From positions 1 to 64,000 of the forward strand of contig DASXNG010000054.1 in the NCBI GenBank assembly GCA_036495225.1: 64,000 bases of DNA. The letters are read 5' to 3'. The DNA is from Galbitalea sp036495225 (GTDB lineage Bacteria; Actinomycetota; Actinomycetes; Actinomycetales; Microbacteriaceae). Positions 16,484 through 25,626 of the stretch are shown piece by piece. Both the position numbers and the translations under genes were made by a program. A model generated the notes under the pieces. The model was not told where the DNA came from and ran no database searches. It worked only from the letters and a program-made list of their open reading frames with translations. Each line of letters begins with the position of its first letter. Position 1 is the stretch's first letter.

Positions 16484-17603
16484 CTGTGGGCTTCGCATCT
16501 TTCGGCTCCGGCGGGGCGGTTGTGGGATCGCGCTTCGGCAGGGGCAGCGTCGTCGCGCGTGGGTCTTTCACGGTGCTCTTTCGCCTACCGCGCGGTGGCT
16601 TCGGGTCTTCGGTCGTCACGACCGGGCTCGGGGTGGTGCGCGGTGGGCGAGCGCCGCCAACACTCTCTGCACCATCGAACCCACTGAGCACGACAGCATT
16701 GAGCGATGGGAGCTGGACGCCCATGTCGTCGAGTGTCGACTTGACCGTCGCGCGCAGTTCGCGAGCGACATCATCCTTGCTGCCCGGCACCGTCTTCATC
16801 ACGAGACGGATCACGATTGCTTCAGCCGAGATCGACTCGATGCCCCACAGCTCCGGCTTCTCGATGATCCGTGCCCGCCACTTGGTGTTGGTCGCAAGGT
16901 CGGTCGCCGCGGCAAGGATGCGCCGCTGCACCTCCTGCACGTCCGCGTCGTACGGAACGGCGAGGTCAAGGATGACGCGGGACCAGCCCTGCGACATGTT
17001 GCCAACCCGAAGGATCTCGCCGTTGCGGCAGAACCAGACTGTGCCGTTGACGTCACGAATGGTTGTGATGCGGATGGCAACAGCCTCGACGACTCCAGTC
17101 GCTGCCCCGACGTCGACGACGTCGCCAACCCCGTACTGGTCTTCGGCGACCATGAACAACCCGTTGAGCACATCCTTGACCACGTTTTGTGCGCCGAATC
17201 CGAGACCCGCACCGAGCGCGCCGGTCAGAAGCGCGAACGAGGCGGTGATGGTCGGATTAATGGATGTCACGATCAACAGCACCGCCACGATCACGATCAC
17301 GACCGAAACGATGTTGTTCAGCACGTTGCCGAGCGTTCTGGTGCGCTGAACCGTACGCGCGGCGGCGAGCGGCGACGACAGCAGCGCGTGCGTGTCGGCG
17401 ACGTTCTGCTTTTTCTTGACGCCGTTCACAATGCGGTCGACGGAGCGATTGATCACGAACCGCAGGATGATCCGCGCAATGAGCGCGATGATGATGATCG
17501 CGACGATGTTGACGAGCGATTTCCACGCGTTGTTGATGTGCAGATACGCGAGGAACTGGTCCCACCAGTCGGGTGTCGGGAGAGTTGCTGCGAGGTAAAC
17601 CAT
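16476..17603 (-). CDS. Small-conductance mechanosensitive channel (MscS family)
   Basis: A 375-residue membrane channel that opens when membrane tension rises on osmotic downshift. Three hydrophobic segments are visible (about 28-48, 94-113 and 117-137); the third is the Gly/Ala-rich pore helix ending GLGFGAQNVVKDVLNG, the MscS signature. The cytosolic beta and alpha/beta domains follow with VGDVVDVG and VWFCRNGEILRVGN. The last ~65 residues are a basic, Pro/Thr-rich tail likely to be disordered. It overlaps the globin start at its 3' end. Confidence 0.92.
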   Translation of the reverse strand: MVYLAATLPTPDWWDQFLAYLHINNAWKSLVNIVAIIIIALIARIILRFVINRSVDRIVNGVKKKQNVADTHALLSSPLAAARTVQRTRTLGNVLNNIVSVVIVIVAVLLIVTSINPTITASFALLTGALGAGLGFGAQNVVKDVLNGLFMVAEDQYGVGDVVDVGAATGVVEAVAIRITTIRDVNGTVWFCRNGEILRVGNMSQGWSRVILDLAVPYDADVQEVQRRILAAATDLATNTKWRARIIEKPELWGIESISAEAIVIRLVMKTVPGSKDDVARELRATVKSTLDDMGVQLPSLNAVVLSGFDGAESVGGARPPRTTPSPVVTTEDPKPPRGRRKSTVKDPRATTLPLPKRDPTTAPPEPKDAKPTDE

Positions 17604-17650
17604 ATGGCTACCCAGTCTTCCCTATTCGGCTGGTGAAGCTGAAGCCAGGG

Positions 17651-18499
17651 TCACGCGTCCCGCCGCTTGACCAGCACCAGGGAGACCACGAACAGCACGA
17701 CGAACCAGCCGAGCAGTACGAGTCCACCGGTGTAGGCGTCGAGCGAAATGACCCCGTCGATGCCGGACGGTGCGCTGCTGTTGTAGTCGTACACCTTCGC
17801 GCCGGCGTTCGTCGGCAGGAAGGCGATGATGTTGTATGCCCAGGTGGCGCCAGTCGTGGCTGCGACGATTCCGAGGATCGCCGGGACGACCAGCACGAGA
17901 CCGATCGCGGTCGCAATGCCGGCGGCGGTGCTACGGATGATCGCGCCGATGCTGAACGCAATGAGGCTGATCACGGCGAGATACGCGGCAGCGCCGAAGA
18001 GGCTGAGTAGAACCTTGCTGTTTCCGAGGTCCGGGTAGACGCCCTTGACGTGCATGAGGGGAAAGCACACCGCGACCGTACCGAAGACGGCGATCAGGGC
18101 GACCACGAAGGTCGTCACTCCCAGCACGATGGCCTTGCCGAACATCGTTCCGAGACGCTTGGGATCCGCGGCAAACGTCGCCCGGATCATCCCAGTGCCG
18201 TACTCGCCGCTGATGACCAGAACCCCGAGCACGGAGAAGACCAGCTGTCCGATACCCGTGCCGCCGGTCGCGTAGAGCACCGCCATTGCCTGCTGCTCCG
18301 CGTAGCTCAGGTTCGGCGTGGTCGCGCCGGGCCGCTGGATCGTCGACAGCAGCAGGCCGACGCCGATCGTGAGGAGAATGACGATGACACAGCACCAGAA
18401 GGTGGAGCGCAGGGTCCACAGCTTGATGATTTCCGAGCGGAGTATGCCGCCAAACGTGAGGCGCGTGTTGCGAAGGTCCGCGTGAGATGTTGTGGTCAT
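17651..18499 (-). CDS. ABC-2 type transporter permease
   Basis: A 282-residue integral membrane protein with about six hydrophobic segments (around 30-50, 70-90, 130-150, 160-190, 195-225 and 255-278). It includes GEYGTGMIRATFAADPKR, typical of ABC-2 permeases of the YhaP/NatB-like group. It starts within the stop of the ATPase gene (ATGA) and would form a two-gene exporter with it. Substrate unknown; such pairs downstream of a peptidase gene are often annotated only generally. Confidence 0.85.
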   Translation of the reverse strand: MTTTSHADLRNTRLTFGGILRSEIIKLWTLRSTFWCCVIVILLTIGVGLLLSTIQRPGATTPNLSYAEQQAMAVLYATGGTGIGQLVFSVLGVLVISGEYGTGMIRATFAADPKRLGTMFGKAIVLGVTTFVVALIAVFGTVAVCFPLMHVKGVYPDLGNSKVLLSLFGAAAYLAVISLIAFSIGAIIRSTAAGIATAIGLVLVVPAILGIVAATTGATWAYNIIAFLPTNAGAKVYDYNSSAPSGIDGVISLDAYTGGLVLLGWFVVLFVVSLVLVKRRDA

Positions 18500-19410
18500 G
18501 CTGCGTCCCCGCCCGCTCGGTATTCGACGTCGTCTTGCGTGAGTTCGAGGTACGCCTCCTCGAGTGAGGCTTCGATGGGAGTGAGCTCGTGGAGCACGAT
18601 CTGCGATCCGGCGGCCAGTTCACCGATGTGCTCGGACGTGAGACCGCTGACGGTGAGCGTGTTGTTTTCGCCCGCAGTCACGGTGACATCCGGTCGAGCC
18701 AGGAGGGTCGCGAAGCGCGCAGCATCCGGTGTTCGCACCTTGACGGCCTGACCGGTCGCCTGGCTCAGGATGTCTCCGACCGGCGCATCCGCGATGATCC
18801 GGCCGCGCCCGAGCACGATGATCTGGTCGGCGGTCAGCGCCATCTCGCTCATGAGGTGCGATGAGAGGAAGACGGTTCGACCCTCGGCGGCGAGGTGCCG
18901 CGCGAGCGTTCGCACCCAGATCACGCCCTCAGGGTCGAGGCCGTTGACCGGCTCGTCGAGGATCAGGATGCCCGGATCCCCGAGCAGCGCGGTGGCGATG
19001 CCGAGGCGCTGGCCCATGCCGAGCGAAAACCCGCCAACGCGTTTGCGCGCAACCGATTCGAGGCCGGTCAGTGCGATGACCTCATTGACGCGCTTCTTAC
19101 CGATGCCGCCCGTGGCCGCGATGGCCTGTAGATGTGCGTACGCGGACCGTCCGGTGTGGACGGCCTTGGCATCGAGCAGCACGCCGACCTCGTGGAGTGG
19201 CGCCTTGAGGTCCGCGTAGCGCTGTCCGTTGATCAGCACGGTCCCGGCAGTCGGACGATCGAGCCCGACGATCAGTCGCATGGTCGTGGACTTTCCTGCG
19301 CCGTTCGGTCCCAGGAAGCCGGTCACGAGACCGGGGCGCACGGCGAAATCAATGTGGTCGACAGCGACTTTTTCGCCGTAACGCTTGGTCAGTCCGTGCG
19401 CCTCGATCAT
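18496..19410 (-). CDS. ABC transporter ATP-binding protein
   Basis: A 304-residue nucleotide-binding subunit. Walker A GPNGAGKST, signature FSLGMGQRLGIA and Walker B/D-loop LILDEPVNGLDP are clear; the C-terminal third is an extension typical of ABC-2 (CcmA/DrrA-like) exporters. It begins 3 nt after the pepN stop, so it is probably co-transcribed with pepN, and overlaps the permease by 4 nt. The signature has GMGQ where SGGQ is common, which is frequent in this subfamily. Confidence 0.88.
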   Translation of the reverse strand: MIEAHGLTKRYGEKVAVDHIDFAVRPGLVTGFLGPNGAGKSTTMRLIVGLDRPTAGTVLINGQRYADLKAPLHEVGVLLDAKAVHTGRSAYAHLQAIAATGGIGKKRVNEVIALTGLESVARKRVGGFSLGMGQRLGIATALLGDPGILILDEPVNGLDPEGVIWVRTLARHLAAEGRTVFLSSHLMSEMALTADQIIVLGRGRIIADAPVGDILSQATGQAVKVRTPDAARFATLLARPDVTVTAGENNTLTVSGLTSEHIGELAAGSQIVLHELTPIEASLEEAYLELTQDDVEYRAGGDAA

Positions 19411-19413
19411 GCG

Positions 19414-21957
19414 TTACGCGTCCTTTGCTTGTGCTTTGAGTGCCCGTTCGACGCCAGCGAGGTTCTCGACGACGAGCCGTCGCAGTGCCGGGGTGTCGCT
19501 GTTCGCCTTCAGCCACGCGTTGGTCGCATCGACCAGTTCCTGCGAGACCAGCGGGGTCGGGTAGAGCCCGAGCACGATGTACTCGGCGATCTTGTAGCTG
19601 CGTGTCTTCCAGATCTCGTTGAGTGCGTCGAAGTACGGCGCGATCTGGCCCCCGAGAGACGAAGGGTCGTTGGTGTGCTGGTAGCCGACGCCCACACTGC
19701 GAACGATGAGGTTCGACTGGTCGTCCTTCGACACCAACGACTCGAATGCGGTCTTCTTGCCCTCCGCGGTCGGGATTGTCGCCGAAGCGCGCGCAGCCGA
19801 CTGCTGACCCGTCGCTGTGTTGTCCTTGGCGAGTGCGGAGTCGATCTCGGTCTGGCCGGCCGCGCCGTTCAGCACGAGGCCCTCGAGCAGCTCCCAGTCG
19901 AGGTCGGTGTCGATCTCGAGGCCGGACAACTCGCCGGACCCATCGCGCAACCCCTTCAGCGCTTCCACATGGGCGGGCGTCGACGCGATGTTTGCGAAGA
20001 ACTTCACGAACTGGAACTGCGCGTCGGATGCCGGCTCGGCCGCAAGCGCAAGGGCCCACAGTTCGTCGCCCACGGTTGTGATGATCTCGCCGCGAGTCGT
20101 CGGGGCGACGTACGCGCGCGCTGCCGTAAGCAGTTGCGTGAGCGTCGTACGGACGGTGGTCGACTCCGTCTCGCTCGCGATGTTGCCGAGCACGAGCTTG
20201 ATGTAGTCGCTGGCCTTCGCTTCCGCATCGCGAACCGCGTCCCACGCGGCACCCCAGACGAGGGTGCGCGCGAGGGGGTTCTCGATTGAGGCGAGGTGGT
20301 CGATCGCCACTGCGAGCGACTCGTCGTCGAGCCGGATCTTCGCGTAGGCGAGGTCGTCGTCGTTGAGCAGCACGAGCGCGGGCTTCTTCAGTCCGACGAG
20401 CTCGTCGACCGAGGTGCTTGCGCCCGCGACATCCAACTCCACGCGGTGAATGCGAGTGAGCTTGCTGTTGTCGTCGAAGTCGTACAGCCCGATCGCGAGG
20501 CGGTGAGGTCGGATAGTCGGATAGTCGGCATCCGCGGTCTGGGCGATCGTGAAGCTCGTGATGACCCCGTCGGAATCCGTCTCGATCTCCGGACGCAGCG
20601 TGTTGACGCCCGCGGTCTCGAGCCAGAGCTTCGACCACTCGGCGAGCTCACGCCCCGACGTCGTCTCGAGCTCTGAGAGCAGGTCGGCGAGCTCCGTGTT
20701 CGCGAACTGGTGCTTCTTGAAGTACGCGGCGACGCCCTCAAAGAACGCGTCGATGCCGACCCAGGCGACCAGCTGCTTCAGGACCGATCCGCCCTTGGCG
20801 TAGGTAATGCCGTCGAAGTTGACCTGAACGTCTTCGAGGTCGTTGATGGTCGCGACAACCGGGTGCGTCGAAGGCAGCTGGTCCTGGCGGTACGCCCAGC
20901 TTTTCTCCATGGCGGCGAAGGTCGTCCATGCCTCGGTCCACTCGGTGGCTTCTGCCGCCGCCATCGCGGACGCCCACTCGGCGAATGACTCGTTGAGCCA
21001 GAGGTCGTTCCACCACTTCATCGTCACTAGGTCGCCGAACCACATATGGGCGAGCTCGTGAAGGATCGTGATGACGCGGCGTTCCTTGATCGCGTCTGTG
21101 ACCTTGGAACGGAACACGTAGGTCTCGGTGAAGGTCACCGCACCGGCGTTCTCCATCGCGCCCGCGTTGAACTCGGGAACGAAGAGCTGGTCGTACTTCT
21201 CGAACGGGTAGGCGTAGTCGAACTTGGCCTCGTAGTAGGCAAATCCCTCGCGGGTCTTCTCGAAGATGTAGTCGGCGTCGACAAACTCCGAGAGCGACTT
21301 GCGGGAGAAGATCGCGAGCGGAATGGTGCGACCGTCGGCCGAGGTGAGGAAGTCACGCACCACCTCGTATGGTCCTGCGATGAGCGCGGTGACGTAGCTC
21401 GAGAGCACGGGGGTGGGTGCGAAGGCCCAGGTGGATGCGCCCGCGTGGGCGGCCACGGCCTCCGGCGTCGGCGAGTTACTGACGACTTGCCAGTTGCTCG
21501 GCGCGGTGACCGTGAATTGGAACGTCGCCTTGAGGTCCGGCTGCTCGAAGACGGCAAAAACCCGTCGGCTGTCAGGGACCTCGAACTGCGAATAGAGGTA
21601 CACCTCGCCGTCGACCGGGTCCACGAAGCGGTGGAGTCCCTCGCCGGTGTTGGTGTACTCGGCGTCTGCGACGACAACGAGTTCGTTCTGCTCGGAAAGG
21701 CCCTCAAGCTGGATGCGAACGCCGTCGCTGACGGCGGCGGGGTCGAGCGCGACGCCGTTGAGCGTGACCGAGTGAACCGTGCGAGTGAAGGCATCAATAA
21801 AGGTGGATGACCCGGGCCTGGCGCTGAACTTCACGGTGGTCTTCGACCCGAAGGTCTCCGCCCCGGTCGTGAGGTCTAGCTCGACCTCGTAGCTGGCGAC
21901 ATCCAGAAGCGCCTTGCGCTCCTGGGCTTCGACGCGGGTGAGGTTCTCTCCTGGCAC
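19414..21957 (-). CDS. pepN: Aminopeptidase N (M1 family)
   Basis: An 847-residue zinc aminopeptidase that trims N-terminal residues from peptides in the cytosol. The exopeptidase motif GAMENAG and the zinc site HELAHMWFGDLVTMKWWND...NES are in the expected region (about 266-325), followed by the ERAP1-like C-terminal helical domain. GTG 21957 is chosen because GGGAG lies 6 nt upstream; the TTG at 21963 would sit directly on it. It heads a unit with the ABC exporter. Position near glbO, rpiB and nei matches the mycobacterial arrangement. Confidence 0.94.
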   Translation of the reverse strand: MPGENLTRVEAQERKALLDVASYEVELDLTTGAETFGSKTTVKFSARPGSSTFIDAFTRTVHSVTLNGVALDPAAVSDGVRIQLEGLSEQNELVVVADAEYTNTGEGLHRFVDPVDGEVYLYSQFEVPDSRRVFAVFEQPDLKATFQFTVTAPSNWQVVSNSPTPEAVAAHAGASTWAFAPTPVLSSYVTALIAGPYEVVRDFLTSADGRTIPLAIFSRKSLSEFVDADYIFEKTREGFAYYEAKFDYAYPFEKYDQLFVPEFNAGAMENAGAVTFTETYVFRSKVTDAIKERRVITILHELAHMWFGDLVTMKWWNDLWLNESFAEWASAMAAAEATEWTEAWTTFAAMEKSWAYRQDQLPSTHPVVATINDLEDVQVNFDGITYAKGGSVLKQLVAWVGIDAFFEGVAAYFKKHQFANTELADLLSELETTSGRELAEWSKLWLETAGVNTLRPEIETDSDGVITSFTIAQTADADYPTIRPHRLAIGLYDFDDNSKLTRIHRVELDVAGASTSVDELVGLKKPALVLLNDDDLAYAKIRLDDESLAVAIDHLASIENPLARTLVWGAAWDAVRDAEAKASDYIKLVLGNIASETESTTVRTTLTQLLTAARAYVAPTTRGEIITTVGDELWALALAAEPASDAQFQFVKFFANIASTPAHVEALKGLRDGSGELSGLEIDTDLDWELLEGLVLNGAAGQTEIDSALAKDNTATGQQSAARASATIPTAEGKKTAFESLVSKDDQSNLIVRSVGVGYQHTNDPSSLGGQIAPYFDALNEIWKTRSYKIAEYIVLGLYPTPLVSQELVDATNAWLKANSDTPALRRLVVENLAGVERALKAQAKDA

Positions 21958-22049
21958 TGACAACTCCCTCTAGTTCATGAACCGGGTCGGTGTTCAGGCA
22001 CCTGGTCCGAACAGGAGTCTAGTTGTGCCGCCTTGGCGCAGCGGAAACC

Positions 22050-22733
22050 CTAGACGCGTGCGTGAACTCGCTCGATCGGCTCCGGTACTGGCACCGGCAG
22101 TGGCGCAGGCGTTAGCAGGTTTGTGCACTCTTCAATCGCCAACTCAAGCAGCGCCGCGAGGCGCTCGTCGGTGTCCGGAACGCAGGCGTCCGCTATCCCG
22201 ATGGCCGACGTGCGCAGCACAGCTTCGTCGTTGATCCGTGGCAACTCGCCACCGCGGGGCGAGATCTGCTCGATGAAGTCGCTCGCCCACTTCTCTGTGC
22301 CGGGGGCCATCAGGAAGGCCGCGCGGATGCGCAGGCGAGTGCGTTCGATGACCGGCCCGTCCCAATCGGCCATGATGCGCTCGCAGCGCACGAGGCCGGT
22401 GGCGAGAGCCCGCTGGCGCGCCATGCTCGCGATCGGCAGGGCGCTCGCCCCCGCAAGGGATGCGACGACGACCGGCACTCGCGGGTCGTTGCCATTCAAA
22501 CCGATCACCGACGAGATGTGCACGCTCAGGCGCGAGCGGGACTCATCGGAACTGAGATCATTCACCAACCGGGCAAGCGCTGCGAGGCTCGGATGCGTGC
22601 ACGCCGGGCGATCGCTCCAGCGCTCGCCCGCGAGGTATGACGCATATTCCATGAAGCACGCGCCTCGCTTGGCATTCCGGTGGCGTCCCGCCGATAGGAC
22701 CGGCAGAAATTCTTCTATGGGCTGTGCCGTCAT
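22050..22733 (-). CDS. Conserved actinobacterial protein of unknown function
   Basis: A 227-residue soluble protein with a GGAG ribosome site 6 nt before the ATG. The N-terminal GACFMEYASYLAGERWSD followed by RPACTHPSLAALARLVND, with Cys and His residues, is a pattern I recall from other actinobacterial proteins without assigned function. The rest is mostly helical and ends in a Pro/Val-rich tail. It is divergent from the gene at 22845. No catalytic motif is evident. Confidence 0.7.
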   Translation of the reverse strand: MTAQPIEEFLPVLSAGRHRNAKRGACFMEYASYLAGERWSDRPACTHPSLAALARLVNDLSSDESRSRLSVHISSVIGLNGNDPRVPVVVASLAGASALPIASMARQRALATGLVRCERIMADWDGPVIERTRLRIRAAFLMAPGTEKWASDFIEQISPRGGELPRINDEAVLRTSAIGIADACVPDTDERLAALLELAIEECTNLLTPAPLPVPVPEPIERVHARV

Positions 22734-22844
22734 GACGGACTCCTCAGTTCCCGAGAACGGTGGTTTCTAGTCTGCTCCTGCTGCGCGGCGGTGTCGAGAG
22801 TTACGATGCCCCTCAGCGTCACCGGCCGCTGCTACTTTGAATCC

Positions 22845-23462
22845 ATGAGCGATGTCGACGAAGGTCTCCCGCCAGAACTGACTCCCGAGCAGAAACTGTT
22901 TCTCGCGTCAGACGCCGCGCTGCGCGAAGTCATCGACCAGTTGAAATCCGAGCAGCTGGACGTGCCCGTTCCCGCGAATTGGTCGTCGAGTCCTAACCCA
23001 ACGATGCGCAGGGTGCTCGCGGCTCACACGAAGGACGAGGCTTGGGTGCCAGACGTTCTCGCAGGCAAGACCATGGAGGAGGTCGGTGACACCTGGACCG
23101 GTGATCTCGGCGGCGCAGACCCGATCGCCGCGTACAACCACTACAACGACCTCGCCACCGCTGCCGTGTCTGCGCCGCTCAAAGACGGGCAGATCGCGCA
23201 CCTCAGTTACGGCGACTTCCCGGTGGCGACCTACTTCGAGCACACCAGCTACTACCGCGGCTTCCAGGCCCCCGTGATCGCGAAACTCGTCGGGATCCCC
23301 TTCGCGATGAGCGATGATCTCATCGACATGCTGTGGTCGTCCGTCGAGCCACAAATCGAGCAGTTGCGCGCCATTCACGTGTTCGGTCCACCAATCGAAG
23401 TTCCGGATGGCGCGAACCGGGAGGCGCTGCTCCTCGGCATGACCGGGTTCTGGACTCCGTAG
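22845..23462 (+). CDS. TIGR03086/DinB-like putative metal-binding protein
   Basis: A 205-residue protein. The segment PANWSSSPNPTMRRVLAAHT resembles the start of the four-helix mycothiol-dependent-isomerase/DinB-like fold, and the C-terminal half (YFEHTSYYRGFQAPVIAKLVGIPF...FGPPIEVP...REALLLGMTGF) follows the TIGR03086 pattern. These proteins bind a metal with scattered His residues; the reaction is not known. ATG 22845 is favoured over upstream starts because a TACTTT hexamer lies at 22833-22838, close enough to suggest a leaderless or nearly leaderless transcript. Confidence 0.65.
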   Translation: MSDVDEGLPPELTPEQKLFLASDAALREVIDQLKSEQLDVPVPANWSSSPNPTMRRVLAAHTKDEAWVPDVLAGKTMEEVGDTWTGDLGGADPIAAYNHYNDLATAAVSAPLKDGQIAHLSYGDFPVATYFEHTSYYRGFQAPVIAKLVGIPFAMSDDLIDMLWSSVEPQIEQLRAIHVFGPPIEVPDGANREALLLGMTGFWTP

Positions 23463-23491
23463 CGGTCGCTCGCGATTCTAAACTTGAGACC

Positions 23492-23980
23492 ATGCGCATC
23501 CACATAGCGACCGATCACGCCGGTCTTGAGTTCAGCGAAGACCTGCAGAAGCATTTGGCGGATGCCGGACACGAGGTCATCGACCACGGACCGAAGACGT
23601 TCGACGCGGATGACGACTACCCGAGTTTCTGCATCAACGCCGCACTTGGCGTCGTGCGCGACCAGGGCGCGGGCATCGAGACGCTCGGCGTCGTCTTCGG
23701 TGGCTCTGGGAATGGCGAGCAGATGGCGGCGAACAAGGTGCAGGGAGCCCGGGCGGCGCTCGTCTGGAATGTCTCGACCGCGGAACTCGCGCGCCAGCAC
23801 AACGATGCGAACCTGATTGCGATCGGGGCACGCCAGCACACGGTGCAGCAGGCTATCGAGCTCATCGACGCCTTCATCGCTACGCCGTTCAGCGGGGCAG
23901 AGCGTCACGCAAGGCGTATCGCGCAGCTCGCCGAGTACGAGACAACAGGCAACATCGTCGGCCACGAGATCGACGAGTGA
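23492..23980 (+). CDS. rpiB: Ribose-5-phosphate isomerase B (mycobacterial type)
   Basis: A 162-residue isomerase interconverting ribose 5-phosphate and ribulose 5-phosphate. N-terminal IHIATDHAGLEFSEDLQKHL is diagnostic. Active-site loop VFGGSGNGEQMAANKVQG lacks the cysteine of E. coli RpiB (CGTGIG) and instead has the Glu of the mycobacterial subclass (NGEQ). The next gene is the DNA glycosylase, as in M. tuberculosis (Rv2465c-Rv2464c). Confidence 0.95.
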   Translation: MRIHIATDHAGLEFSEDLQKHLADAGHEVIDHGPKTFDADDDYPSFCINAALGVVRDQGAGIETLGVVFGGSGNGEQMAANKVQGARAALVWNVSTAELARQHNDANLIAIGARQHTVQQAIELIDAFIATPFSGAERHARRIAQLAEYETTGNIVGHEIDE

Positions 23981-23997
23981 GCGTGAACGGCTAGCGC

Positions 23998-24963
23998 ATG
24001 CCTGAAGGCCACTCCGTTCACCGAATCGCGCGCCAGTTCGCGCTGCATTTCGTCGGCAAGCCGGTCGCGGTGTCCTCGCCGCAGATTCGATTCGCGGATG
24101 GCGCTGCCCTCATCGATGGCCACGTCATGGTCTCGGCCAAGGCCGTCGGCAAGCAGATGTTTCTCGAGTTCGACAATCACCTGTGGCTGCGCATCCATCT
24201 CGGCATGTACGGCGCGTGGGATTTCGCCGGCGAGTTCACCTCAGACGCAACCACTGCTTCGGCGAACGGTCGCATGGGTCAGACCAACCAGCGCGGAACG
24301 GATGCGAACGCTCTGGCTTCGGCGAGCATGGGCGCGCCGCGGGTGGCCAGGCTGAGGATGGCCGAGTCCGAGTCTGCGTCGACCGATGGAGAGGTCTTCC
24401 CCCCGGATCCGATCGGGGCAGTTCGCGTGCGGCTACTGACCGATACGACAGTCGCCGACCTGCGCGGGCCGACCGCGTGCGAGATTCTGCGGCCAGAGGA
24501 AGTCAAGGCGATTATCGCCAAGCTCGGCCCAGACCCGCTCGTCGATTCGGCGAAGAAGGGCGAGGAACGGTTCGTCGCTGCAGTGCGAAAGTCGGGCACG
24601 CCGATCGGCCTCTTGCTGATGGACCAGTCCGTGGTGAGCGGCATCGGCAACGTGTACCGCGCGGAACTGCTCTTTCGGGCTCGTCTCGACCCACACAAAC
24701 CGGGTAAAGCTGTGCCTGAGGAGACCGTTCGTGAACTGTGGCGCGACTGGACCAAGCTCCTTCGCATCGGCGTGAAGACCGGCCAGATGTTGACGATGGA
24801 CGGGCTCACGGCCGCAGGCAAGAAGAAGGCGCTCGCCAATCGCGCCGATCGGCACTGGGTTTACCACCGCACTGGGGAGCCGTGCCGCATCTGCGGAACC
24901 CCGATCGTCATGGAGCTGGCAGCTGGCCGGAAGCTCTACTACTGCCCGAAGGACCAGGTATGA
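23998..24963 (+). CDS. nei: Endonuclease VIII-like DNA glycosylase/AP lyase (Fpg/Nei family)
   Basis: A 321-residue base-excision repair enzyme. The N-terminal MPEGHSVHR supplies the catalytic Pro2 and Glu3; the helix-two-turn-helix appears as LLLMDQSVVSGIGNVYRAE, and a C-terminal zinc-finger-like segment starts HRTGEPCRICG. Two oddities: an Ala/Ser/Gly-rich insertion (about residues 80-140) splits the N-terminal domain, and the zinc finger has only three of four cysteines (Cys296, Cys299, Cys316; Asp319 where CPxCQ is normal). It overlaps the following gene (ATGA). Confidence 0.9.
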   Translation: MPEGHSVHRIARQFALHFVGKPVAVSSPQIRFADGAALIDGHVMVSAKAVGKQMFLEFDNHLWLRIHLGMYGAWDFAGEFTSDATTASANGRMGQTNQRGTDANALASASMGAPRVARLRMAESESASTDGEVFPPDPIGAVRVRLLTDTTVADLRGPTACEILRPEEVKAIIAKLGPDPLVDSAKKGEERFVAAVRKSGTPIGLLLMDQSVVSGIGNVYRAELLFRARLDPHKPGKAVPEETVRELWRDWTKLLRIGVKTGQMLTMDGLTAAGKKKALANRADRHWVYHRTGEPCRICGTPIVMELAAGRKLYYCPKDQV

Positions 24964-25622
24964 GACACACCCCCGCCTACCTGCTGACCGACGAAGACGA
25001 GGTCAAGCGCCTCATCAGCGAGAACCCGTGGGCCACGATCGTCTCCAACACGAGCAACGGGTTGGTGGCATCCCACTACCCGGTGTTGCTCGAGGAGCAC
25101 CCTTCGACAAGCTCAGGGACCGGTAGCTCAGGGGCCGGTGGCTCAGGGACCGACATTACGATCGTCAGCCACGTCGGCCGTCCCGACGAGCGGTTACACG
25201 AGCTCGGTGAACACGAAGTGCTCGTCATCATTCAGGGCGCGCACGGCTACATTTCGCCAGGCTGGTACGACAACGACGACTTCGTACCGACCTGGAATCA
25301 CGCGACGGCGCACCTGTACGGAACTCCCGAGATACTCGGTGACGAAGAAAATTTCCGCGTGCTCGGCGAGTTGGTCGATCACTTCGAGCAGCGGATGCCG
25401 GAGCCGAAGTCTCTGCAACTGGACGAGACATCCGCTCGCCACATCGCGACGGGAACGGTCGGCATCCGCATCCGCGTCACCAGGTTCGACGCTCGGCTGA
25501 AGCTCAGCCAGAACGAGACACCGGAGGTGGTCCAGCGCATCATCGACGCGCTTGAGGCCGATGGGCCATATTCGTCGCAGCCACTGGCAGATGAAATGCG
25601 GCACGCACGCGGAGCACAATAG
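24960..25622 (+). CDS. FMN-binding negative regulator / PaiB-like flavin-fold protein
   Basis: A 220-residue split-barrel FMN-binding protein of the PaiB family. Typical blocks: NPWATIVSNTSNGLVASHYP near the start, SHVGRPDERL, VIIQGAHGYISPGWY, VPTWNHATAHLYGTPEI and a C-terminal IRIRVTRFDARLKLSQN. It starts in the nei stop (ATGA). Between residues 50 and 66 a tandem 15-nt repeat adds a Ser/Gly-rich loop (SSGTG SSGAG GSGTD) that the family does not need. Regulatory versus enzymatic role is not settled for this family. Confidence 0.85.
   Translation: MRHTPAYLLTDEDEVKRLISENPWATIVSNTSNGLVASHYPVLLEEHPSTSSGTGSSGAGGSGTDITIVSHVGRPDERLHELGEHEVLVIIQGAHGYISPGWYDNDDFVPTWNHATAHLYGTPEILGDEENFRVLGELVDHFEQRMPEPKSLQLDETSARHIATGTVGIRIRVTRFDARLKLSQNETPEVVQRIIDALEADGPYSSQPLADEMRHARGAQ
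25111..25155. repeat. Three tandem 15-nt units inside a coding region
   Basis: Units at 25111-25125, 25126-25140 and 25141-25155 share GCTCAGGG(A/G)CCG. Upstream, CCCTTCGACAAGCTCAGGG (25100-25118) is a sequence that recurs as a dispersed repeat in this family of genomes as I recall. The 15-nt period keeps the frame, so copy-number change would lengthen or shorten the protein loop by five residues. Confidence 0.85.
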
Positions 25623-25626
25623 GCGC

